Positions 56,516 through 64,000 of a DNA stretch of 64,000 bases are shown piece after piece. Position numbers and translations under genes: made by a program. The notes under the pieces were generated by a model that was not told where the DNA came from, did not search any database, and was given only the letters and a program-made list of their open reading frames with translations. The DNA comes from Cellulophaga sp. F20128. Its GTDB lineage: Bacteria > Bacteroidota > Bacteroidia > Flavobacteriales > Flavobacteriaceae. Location: contig NZ_JALKBA010000007.1 of NCBI RefSeq assembly GCF_023015805.1, positions 1-64,000 on the forward strand, written 5' to 3'. Each line of letters begins with the position of its first letter. The stretch's first letter is position 1.

Positions 56516-58129
56516 TTAGTCGTTCCAATGTGCCTTGATGATGGCATGTATTTCTTCATTTTCGGGATCTGTATCACCCAATAGCTTTCTTTGGGCTAAA
56601 ATCTCACCCTTCATTTCCTCAATGATATCCTTATATTTTGGATCTGTATACGCATTGCGCAGCTCATGTGGGTCTGCTTCCAAATCATAGAAATCCCAAA
56701 ATTGCGTAGGCTGTTCTTCTTCCGAATATTTGTTTACTTTCAATCCGTTGCCATAGAAAAAGGCCAATTTGTATCGATCTCCTCGAATACCAAAATGTCC
56801 TGGGCGATCTTTGGAGTGTTGCGAGTACCTATAGTACCCATGTTTACGCCAATCTGAAGGCGTATTCCCTTTTAAATTTTCCCGAAAACTATGCCCTTGC
56901 ATAGTTTCTGGGTAGTCTATACCTCCATAATCTGCAAAGAGGGCAGAAAAATCTACATTTTCTATAATATCTTTATTTCGAGCCCCAGCAATAACCTCTT
57001 TTGGGTACCGAATTACAAAAGGCATGTGAATGGACTCTTCAAAAATTAAGCGCTTATCAAACCAACCGTGCTCTCCTAAAAAATAGCCTTGATCTGCGGT
57101 ATAGATAACAATAGTGTTCTCTGCCAAGCCTGATTTGTCTAGATAATCCAGGATCTTTCCAATATTATCATCGATTGCAGCTCCACAGCGCATAAAATCT
57201 TTTACAAATTTCTGATAGGTTTTCATGCGTGCTTCATCGGCACTTAAGCCTTCTACAGAAAAAGGCAACTCCGGGTAATTCATAAAATCTTTTCGCAATT
57301 TTGGATTTGCGGTAGCATCCAAATAGCGTTGTTGTAAATTATCTATAGATTGTCCTTTAAAGGACCTACCTGTAGTTGCTGCATCATTATCATAAAAAGA
57401 TGCAGGTACAGGAATATCAACGTCCCGATACAAATCACTAAAACGTTCCGGATAATCAAAAGGCTCGTGGGTTGCCTTAAAATGGCACATGGCCATAAAT
57501 GGTTTTGACTTGTCTCTATTTTCAATCCATTCTGTAGTCATTTCTGCAATAATATCGGTACTAAAACCTTGGTATGGCTTCCCTCCTTTGGAGTAATCTT
57601 CCCAATTCTCTTTGGTTTTCATCACGGGATTCCAATACTCTCCTTGCCCCGGTAACACACAGTAATAATCAAAACCCGCTGGCTCTTGTTTTAAATGCCA
57701 CTTTCCAATTACTGAAGTTTGATATCCCCCAGTTTGAAACAATTTTGCAATATTATTATACTCTGGCGATAAGCCCGCACCCAAGGTGGTAATCCCATTT
57801 ACATGACTGTATTGCCCTGTAAGAATGGTTGCGCGACTAGGAGTACAGATAGAATTAGAAACCAAGCAATTTTCAAGTACCGTGCCTTCTTTGGCCAAAC
57901 GTTGAATATTAGGCGTGTGCACATAATCTTTTAAAACCCCACCATAAATTCCCCAAGCCTGGGACGTATGATCATCAGACATAATAAAAAGAATATTAGG
58001 TCTTTCTGGTTCCTTAGTCAGTTCCTTTTTAGCTGCTTCTTTACAGCTTAGGACTAGGACCAATAGTCCACTGAAAAGACTTAGTATTTTAAAATTTACA
58101 GAGAATCCTTTTAGATATTTAACACTCAT
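56516..58129 (-). CDS. Sulfatase B lipoprotein (formylglycine type, S1)
   Basis: 537 residues from the ATG at 58129. The frame is open to 58210, but the lipoprotein signal (LLVLVLSCKEA, lipid Cys29) fits this start. Formylglycine site CTPSR with Cys95 in NSICTPSRATILTG; metal-binding FIMSDDHTSQAWG; YTADQGYFLGEHGWFDKR. Substrate unknown; probably a surface enzyme of the glycan locus. The C-terminus (HELRNAYTDPKYKDI) is typical. Confidence 0.9.
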   Translation of the reverse strand: MSVKYLKGFSVNFKILSLFSGLLVLVLSCKEAAKKELTKEPERPNILFIMSDDHTSQAWGIYGGVLKDYVHTPNIQRLAKEGTVLENCLVSNSICTPSRATILTGQYSHVNGITTLGAGLSPEYNNIAKLFQTGGYQTSVIGKWHLKQEPAGFDYYCVLPGQGEYWNPVMKTKENWEDYSKGGKPYQGFSTDIIAEMTTEWIENRDKSKPFMAMCHFKATHEPFDYPERFSDLYRDVDIPVPASFYDNDAATTGRSFKGQSIDNLQQRYLDATANPKLRKDFMNYPELPFSVEGLSADEARMKTYQKFVKDFMRCGAAIDDNIGKILDYLDKSGLAENTIVIYTADQGYFLGEHGWFDKRLIFEESIHMPFVIRYPKEVIAGARNKDIIENVDFSALFADYGGIDYPETMQGHSFRENLKGNTPSDWRKHGYYRYSQHSKDRPGHFGIRGDRYKLAFFYGNGLKVNKYSEEEQPTQFWDFYDLEADPHELRNAYTDPKYKDIIEEMKGEILAQRKLLGDTDPENEEIHAIIKAHWND

Positions 58130-58312
58130 AATTGACAAACTTAGATTGGATACGATTTTAGATCTATACGCTTGTAATTTACTTGGATTCATTCTATTAT
58201 CCAAATACAAAATTCAAATATCGTATCAGACTCTGAAACAATTATTTTTTCGCCTAATGCATCATAAAAGGCCAGCGATTAGTTTATCACAAAATTGAAA
58301 TATTAAAAACCC

Positions 58313-60151
58313 TTATTCTACAATTACTTTTATGATATTCTCTCCTTTTTCAAGTAAAAGTGTTGTTTCATTTTTATTAAGCTTCTTGTTATTGTGCGAA
58401 ATTTTCAATGCATTATCAGGGAGCACAAATTCTGCTTCCATATTTTCAGGTAGTTCAATTTTATAGGTAGTTTCATTATCTTCAATCTTATGTTCCGCAG
58501 TGATAGCACCATTTTTTGTAGGCACTTTTATCTTGGAAAAAGTTAAACCACCAAGTTGTGGTTTTATTTGCGCAATATCAAAACCAGGCGTTAAGGGTGT
58601 AATTCCCCACATATATCTTGTAATCACATTCAAAGGAGCCGTTCCCCATGCATGGTTCCAATCGGCATTGGGTTTGTATTTTACATCCCAAGCTTCCATA
58701 GCCATTGTAGAACCTACCCGAATCATATTCCACCAATTGCGATCACCCTCAGTATTGGTTATAAGTTCTGTAGCGTATAAGGCCTCTCCGTTTTTAAAAA
58801 GTCCTTCCAATAAAAATTGTGCGCCATAAACACTACAGGCCATACCTCTAGATTTAACAAAAGCTGTGACCGTTTTCACATGTTCTTCTGGTACTAAATC
58901 AAAAGCCAAAGGAAACATATTGGCATGTAAAGAAGAATGACTTGAGCCAATACCGTCGGTATAAATGCCAAGTGTAGCATCAAACAATTTATCGTTGATA
59001 GCTTGTTTTGTTATTGCGGCTTTATTTTTAAAAAGGATGGCATCTTCTTTTTTATTAAGGTATCCTGCAATTTCTGCCATTAATTTAAGGTTGTAATAAT
59101 AAAATGAATTTACTGCTGTATTGGTATCCACAATCTCATAGCCATCTCTTTCACCTTCTGGAGTAGCCAGCTTCCAACCTGTGTCCTTCTGCGCTGGTGG
59201 CCAATCAATAATATCTCTAATTTTTGTATTCGCTTTTTTGAAACCAAGTTTCGAAACTAATTCCTGGTTTAGTTTGGGCGACTTAGAACTTATCAATCCA
59301 TCGCTCCCTTCTAAATCCATCAAGGTTTTTATTTTTAAATCATCATAATGCTTTTGTAGTGGCCCAAGATCTCCTGTATACATAAAATCTGCATAAAACA
59401 TCAATACTGTATGCAGTAACCATTCTGTTGGCCAAGTTGGGTTTTTTATAAAATAATCATTGGTCCTAGTTGCCATAGTATACTCACTATCTACACTATA
59501 ATGGCTCAGCTGATTAATATAAGCATCTGCTTCATAGGGTATGCGTTCTCTGTCACCATCTACATAATACCCTGTAAAACTGGTTGCCTTAATAGTGTGT
59601 TTACACATATCCCAAATAGAATCCATAACCACACTAGAGGATGAAAAGTAACTTGCGGCATCATTAAATTTATAGTGTACTGCTTTTTGCTGTATCTCAA
59701 TTGCTTCAATGGGTACTTTTAAATTCTCAATTTCAAGATAGCGGAAAGGGATAATGGTTCCCAAACTGTCTGGCAGCATGATAGCGGCTCCTGTTGTATT
59801 TCTTTCGTAGGGAACGAGCTCCACAGTGGTTAACTGATTTTCCCTTAGATTTTCTACGGTTACTTTTTGATACCTGATATTTTTTCCAGGATCGTCATCT
59901 ATCGCAAATGTGGCTTTTAATTTTTCCCCTAACTGAACAGTAAGTGGCTCCGTTTGGGCTACTGAAGATTGCATCTGGACTGTACCAAAAAAAGCCCTAC
60001 CAAAATCGATAAAATAATGACCCTCTTTTATCTTTGTAACCTTTTTTGGGGTTATTAAGGAGGTTTGCAACTCAATTTTGTCAATTGTTTTTTGAGCCAC
60101 AAGGGACCCCATAACAATAAAAAAGAAGATGCTTATATACTGTTTTTTCAT
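58313..60151 (-). CDS. GH78-like alpha-L-rhamnosidase
   Basis: 612 residues with signal peptide MKKQYISIFFFIVMGSLVAQ. A beta-sandwich (about 25-170) leads to an (alpha/alpha)6 barrel with DGDRERIPYEADAYINQL in the place of the GH78 acidic motif, WPTEWLLHTVLMFYADF, and DWNHAWGTAPLNVITRYMWG. It lacks the long N-terminal domains of many GH78 enzymes. Most upstream gene of the minus-strand run and divergent from GH92 number 2. Confidence 0.82.
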   Translation of the reverse strand: MKKQYISIFFFIVMGSLVAQKTIDKIELQTSLITPKKVTKIKEGHYFIDFGRAFFGTVQMQSSVAQTEPLTVQLGEKLKATFAIDDDPGKNIRYQKVTVENLRENQLTTVELVPYERNTTGAAIMLPDSLGTIIPFRYLEIENLKVPIEAIEIQQKAVHYKFNDAASYFSSSSVVMDSIWDMCKHTIKATSFTGYYVDGDRERIPYEADAYINQLSHYSVDSEYTMATRTNDYFIKNPTWPTEWLLHTVLMFYADFMYTGDLGPLQKHYDDLKIKTLMDLEGSDGLISSKSPKLNQELVSKLGFKKANTKIRDIIDWPPAQKDTGWKLATPEGERDGYEIVDTNTAVNSFYYYNLKLMAEIAGYLNKKEDAILFKNKAAITKQAINDKLFDATLGIYTDGIGSSHSSLHANMFPLAFDLVPEEHVKTVTAFVKSRGMACSVYGAQFLLEGLFKNGEALYATELITNTEGDRNWWNMIRVGSTMAMEAWDVKYKPNADWNHAWGTAPLNVITRYMWGITPLTPGFDIAQIKPQLGGLTFSKIKVPTKNGAITAEHKIEDNETTYKIELPENMEAEFVLPDNALKISHNNKKLNKNETTLLLEKGENIIKVIVE

Positions 60152-60431
60152 GCAAATTAGTTTTGTTTTTTTGAGTTCATACCAATTAAAAAAAACGGGT
60201 ATTTCTCATTTCCCGATTCATTCAATTAATAGTGCAATAAATATATATAAATTTTGAAGAAATACTGTCCTGTACTATGCTGCTTATCATAAACGGCAAC
60301 TAGTAAGCTTACCTACTAGCCAAAACTATTCAATATCGGTATGCAATTGTATGCTGTAAAAAAAAATTCCTACTTTTAAACACATCTAACTAAATTGAAT
60401 TCCAACAATCACCAATAGCATTTTTAACGTT

Positions 60432-62741
60432 ATGAATACAACAATTAAAATTTTAGCCTTACTCTTAATTTTCACTACTACTAGTATAGCGCAAGACAAA
60501 CCCATAGATTATGTGAATCCTTTTATTGACACCCATGACAGTCGCTGGTTCTTTTTTGCTTCTGCCAGTCGCCCTTTTGGTATGGTAAGTCTTAGTCCAG
60601 ACACTGCAATAAAGGGCAGTTGGAAAAGTGGTTATATTTACGATAGCCTTCATGTTAGATCATTTAGTCATATTCACGCTTGGCAAATGGCAGGTATTCC
60701 TGTAATGCCCACCACCGGAAAACTAAGGAGTCACCTAGGTATGGAGGAGACAAAATCGGCCTTCTCCCATGAAACTGAAATTGCGCAAACGGGATATCAT
60801 AAAGTGGTTTTAGATGATTACGATATTACTGCAGAGTTAACCTCAACACAACGAGTAGGCTTTCACAGATATACGTTCCCAAAAACGGATAGTGCCTATA
60901 TCAATTTCCATACTGGCGCATTTTTGGCCCATGGCGATGTAGATTCTTCTTATGTTAAAAAAGTAAACGACTATGAAATAGAAGGCTATTCTCTTATTGG
61001 CAAAACGGGCCGCCGACCTAAACCCACCTATGTTTATTTTACAGCAAAATTAGATCATAAAATCAAAGAATTTGGAGGTTGGGAAGATCAAAAGCTTCTT
61101 CCACAAGCCAATGAAGTCTACGGTAAGAACAATGGTGCCTATTTGCGATTTAAAACCAATAAAAAACCAGTACTACTTAAAGTAGCCATATCCTATACAA
61201 GCATAGAAAATGCTAGAAAAAATATGGATGCAGAACTCTCAGGATGGGATTTTGACAAAACGGTAGCCGAGTCTAAAACGGAATGGAATGATATGCTTTC
61301 GCGTATTAAAATATCTGGAGGAACTAAAAAACAAAAAATTAAATTTTATACAGATTTATGGCATTCGCTTTTAGGGCGAAAAATAGTAAGTGATGTTGAT
61401 GGCACCTATTGCGATATGACGGGACCAAAGCCTTTAATTAAACAAGTACCCTTAGACGAAAAAGGCAAGCCCATTTTTCCGCAATACAATTATGATGCTT
61501 GGTGGGGAAGTCATTGGACTCTAAATGTATTATGGTCTATGGTGTATCCTGAAATCATGGATGGCTTTTGTAGTACTATGGTAAATATGTACAAAGATGG
61601 CGGATTAATCCCTAGAGGACCTTCAGGCGGTAATTATACCTATGTCATGATTGGTGACCCTTCGTCTTCATTTATTGCAACTGCATACAATAAGGGCATT
61701 CGAAACTATGATACCAATTTGGCCTATGAAGGTTTGTTAAAAAATGCCTACCCTGGCGGAATAAGGGACCGTGCAGGATACGAACACAACGATAACCCTA
61801 CCGGCGGCGGTATGGAATATTATGTAGAAAGAGGCTATGTACCAGAAGGCTTAAAAGGCAAGGGTGGCCATAAAGATGGGGCTTCTATGACCTTGGAATA
61901 TGCCTATCAAGATTGGTCCATTGCTCAAATGGCAAAAGCAATGGGTAAAACAGATGATTATGAGCATTTCATGAAGCGTTCAGAAAATTATCGCAATTTA
62001 TGGAATCCTGAAACTGGCCTTATTCACCCTAAAAACATTGACGGCTCATGGATTGATGATTTTAGTCCCATTGCAGAAAAATTCAATACCAAGGGTTTTT
62101 GCGAAAGTAATTCTGCCATTTACTCTAACTATGTACCACATAATATGGACGGTTTAATGGGTTTGTTTGGGGGTAAAGAAAAGTATACGGACTTCCTAAT
62201 TAGCTCATTTAACAAGGCAGCTCCAGAACGCTATATAGCCGCACATGGCGTACACGCAAAGAGTTGGGTAGATTATGAAAACCAACCTTCCTGCCAAATG
62301 GCACATTTATTTAATTTCAGTGGTGCTCCTTGGCTTACACAAAAATATGTACGGGAAGTAAAAGAAGTAACTTTTGGAGACATTACACCTTATGGAGGTT
62401 ATAATGGTGATGAAGACCAAGGACAAATGGGCGCTTTGGGTGTCCTTATGGCTATTGGCCTTTTTCAAATGGATGGCGGGGTTTCTATAAATTCACCGTA
62501 TGATATAACTTCACCAATATTTGATAGTGTTGAAATTTCACTACATCAAAATTATTATCCAGGTGAAAAATTTACCATTGTTACACAAAACAACTCCGCT
62601 AAAAATGTTTACATCCAATCTGCAAAATTGAATGGAAAAAATTGGGACAATTGTTTTTTTAAACACGATGTATTTGCCAATGGTGGAAAATTAGATATAG
62701 TGCTTGGTGATCAGCCGAATAAAGCTTGGGGAAAAAGATAG
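60432..62741 (+). CDS. GH92 alpha-mannosidase-like protein 2 (divergent)
   Basis: 769 residues, signal peptide MNTTIKILALLLIFTTTSIA. GH92 marks include YVNPFIDTH, FGMVSLSPDT, SGWDFDKT, CESNSAIYSNYVPHNMDGL and YNGDEDQGQMGALGVLMAIG. Against the first GH92 the PHD motif reads PHN and the QMSAW block reads QMGAL, so it may have a different specificity. Opposite strand to the other hydrolases, convergent with sulfatase C. Confidence 0.88.
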   Translation: MNTTIKILALLLIFTTTSIAQDKPIDYVNPFIDTHDSRWFFFASASRPFGMVSLSPDTAIKGSWKSGYIYDSLHVRSFSHIHAWQMAGIPVMPTTGKLRSHLGMEETKSAFSHETEIAQTGYHKVVLDDYDITAELTSTQRVGFHRYTFPKTDSAYINFHTGAFLAHGDVDSSYVKKVNDYEIEGYSLIGKTGRRPKPTYVYFTAKLDHKIKEFGGWEDQKLLPQANEVYGKNNGAYLRFKTNKKPVLLKVAISYTSIENARKNMDAELSGWDFDKTVAESKTEWNDMLSRIKISGGTKKQKIKFYTDLWHSLLGRKIVSDVDGTYCDMTGPKPLIKQVPLDEKGKPIFPQYNYDAWWGSHWTLNVLWSMVYPEIMDGFCSTMVNMYKDGGLIPRGPSGGNYTYVMIGDPSSSFIATAYNKGIRNYDTNLAYEGLLKNAYPGGIRDRAGYEHNDNPTGGGMEYYVERGYVPEGLKGKGGHKDGASMTLEYAYQDWSIAQMAKAMGKTDDYEHFMKRSENYRNLWNPETGLIHPKNIDGSWIDDFSPIAEKFNTKGFCESNSAIYSNYVPHNMDGLMGLFGGKEKYTDFLISSFNKAAPERYIAAHGVHAKSWVDYENQPSCQMAHLFNFSGAPWLTQKYVREVKEVTFGDITPYGGYNGDEDQGQMGALGVLMAIGLFQMDGGVSINSPYDITSPIFDSVEISLHQNYYPGEKFTIVTQNNSAKNVYIQSAKLNGKNWDNCFFKHDVFANGGKLDIVLGDQPNKAWGKR

Positions 62742-62762
62742 TCCGGACTAAACCTAAAAAAA

Positions 62763-62798
62763 TAAACCCGCAATATAAGTTGTATATATGCGGGTTTA
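62763..62798. terminator. Bidirectional terminator between GH92-2 and sulfatase C
   Basis: TAAACCCGC (62763-62771) pairs perfectly with GCGGGTTTA (62790-62798), with A-rich sequence before and T-rich after, so it can end transcripts from both sides. Confidence 0.75.
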
Positions 62799-62817
62799 CT
62801 ATTGTATTCAATTTTAC

Positions 62818-64000
62818 CTATAACGATTGTCTTTCTTTCGAAAACAATTTTTCGTCTGGTTGCTCAGGAAGAGTCTTTTGCCAATCTTCAATTTTAGCAA
62901 TCAAGTTTTTTACAATTTCGGTATGGGTATCTTTTACATCTGTTTGTTCATAAACGTCTGTTGTAATATCATAAAGCTCCACATAACTCAAATCATTATT
63001 TGCCGTGAGTTTCCATTTTTGATCTACTACAGCATAAGATACCCAATGATCGGGTTTATTTTTATTTGCTGGCCAACTAGCGCCTATTTTCCAAAAAAGT
63101 GGTTTGGTGCGCAAAGGATATGATTCTCCTAACAGGGTAGCAACTTGACTAATTCCGTCTGGTTTGTAGGCTGTAGGTAAAGCTACACCGCCTATTTCAC
63201 AAAACGTAGGTAGCAGATCTACAGCAGAAATCAAAGAAACAGCATCAATAGCTCCTGCCTTTATTTTTCCAGGCCAACGTGCAATAAAAGGCACACCTAT
63301 TCCGCCTTCAAAAAGCGAAGCCTTATAGCCTTTTCGTCCACCAGTGATCCCCTTAGAAGCGCCAACCCCAAAACCTGCTCCCGTAGCCGAATCAAACATC
63401 AGTTTTAAATCTTCAACTTTGGTAGCGGCCCTAGCCGGCCCATTGTCCGAACTAAAAATTACTAGTGTATTATCGGTTAAACCCAATCGATCTAAGGCAT
63501 CTAACACCTCTCCTATTCTATCATCGGCATGCGATAACACAGAGGCATAAATATTATCTGCTTCTGATAAATCAGGAAAACGCCATTGGTATTTGGGAAC
63601 CACATGATGTGGGGTATGTGGCTCATGCACCCATAAATTGATAAAAAAAGGCTTGTTTTCTTGCTTTGATTCTTCAATAAAAGCAATGGCGTTAGCCGCA
63701 TCTTCATGTACCGGCATTTGCTCACCAGAACTATTAAATGCTCCAAAGGTATCATACCCATAGGTGCCTGGCGAAGGTGAATCGGGAATCATATTATTAG
63801 AAAGGTGCCATTTCCCAAAATGTGCCGTTGCATAGCCACTCTGTTGCATTAACCTTGGCAGTAGTGTGGTTTCATTGTCTAACCAATCTGGCATATTTCG
63901 TTTGGCATTACTAGGTACCCAAGCAAAATGACCATCAATATTATGGCGAGCCGGAAATTGACCTGTTACTACTGCAGCTCTACTCGGCGAACATACACCA
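62818..64000 (-). CDS. Sulfatase C (formylglycine type), N-terminus beyond the window
   Basis: The frame is open to the right edge, so the N-terminus and any signal peptide are cut off; 393 residues are visible. The first visible residues contain the formylglycine site CSPSR in GVCSPSRAAVVTG. HFGKWHLSN, FSSDNGPARA and EGGIGVPFIARWPG are further family marks. An internal Met at 63894 is not the start, since the active-site motif lies before it. Third sulfatase of the locus. Confidence 0.9.
   Translation of the reverse strand, partial: GVCSPSRAAVVTGQFPARHNIDGHFAWVPSNAKRNMPDWLDNETTLLPRLMQQSGYATAHFGKWHLSNNMIPDSPSPGTYGYDTFGAFNSSGEQMPVHEDAANAIAFIEESKQENKPFFINLWVHEPHTPHHVVPKYQWRFPDLSEADNIYASVLSHADDRIGEVLDALDRLGLTDNTLVIFSSDNGPARAATKVEDLKLMFDSATGAGFGVGASKGITGGRKGYKASLFEGGIGVPFIARWPGKIKAGAIDAVSLISAVDLLPTFCEIGGVALPTAYKPDGISQVATLLGESYPLRTKPLFWKIGASWPANKNKPDHWVSYAVVDQKWKLTANNDLSYVELYDITTDVYEQTDVKDTHTEIVKNLIAKIEDWQKTLPEQPDEKLFSKERQSL

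Overview
The window looks like a chromosomal stretch of a marine-type member of the Flavobacteriaceae (Bacteroidota). The DNA is AT-rich and ribosome binding sites are weak. The families fit: a Bacteroides-type tyrosine recombinase, CcsBA-type cytochrome c maturation, and a run of secreted sulfatases and glycoside hydrolases. Species cannot be told from the sequence.

Region 1 (1 to about 15.35 kb) reads as the right part of an integrated mobile element. A mobilisation-associated DUF6730-like protein sits at the left edge. At the right end are a tyrosine recombinase and, just beyond it, the 3' half of an initiator tRNA gene that starts at the anticodon loop, so probably an att site. The cargo is redox and stress genes: two paralogous ECF sigma factors, DUF4142 protein, cupredoxin, di-haem cytochrome, CcsBA, GTP cyclohydrolase I, DoxX, two flavodoxin-reductase-like proteins and a PLP decarboxylase. 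Five promoter-like sites with one shared architecture (TTGTAAC or TTGTATC, exactly 17 bases, then ATCYAA or ATCAAA) precede both sigma genes, the DUF4142 operon, doxX-folE and the reductase-decarboxylase pair. I take these as a self-contained ECF sigma regulon carried by the element; this is the strongest new signal in the window.

Region 2 (15.36 to 16.25 kb) is an array of hairpin-bearing flavobacterial repeats, six copies of a GC-richer unit. Region 3 (16.3 to 26.4 kb) is a defence island. It holds an LlaJI/McrBC-like restriction operon (HTH controller, fused double m5C methyltransferase, McrB-like AAA+ motor, DUF2357 PD-(D/E)XK nuclease), a coupled pair made of a MazG/dCTPase-like enzyme and a GIY-YIG + DUF2075 helicase + S24-like protein, and an orphan Imm27-like protein.

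Region 4 (26.6 to 37.3 kb) holds a secreted TolB-propeller amidohydrolase, an AbiEi/AbiEii toxin-antitoxin operon lying between a broken 3' fragment of an SRAP (YedK) gene and the intact SRAP gene, and a DinB plus error-prone DnaE-like pair divergent from SRAP, which resembles a damage-tolerance cassette. Region 5 (37.5 to 48.3 kb) has three single-domain response regulators, a six-PAS histidine kinase with an internal tandem duplication, a FUSC-family membrane protein and a catalase. Region 6 (48.4 to 64 kb) is a carbohydrate-degradation locus: GH92 (two), GH20, GH95, GH78-like and three sulfatases, nearly all with export signals. It would suit a sulfated, fucose-, mannose- and hexosamine-containing glycan. 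No SusC/SusD pair and no sulfatase-maturing enzyme are present in the window.
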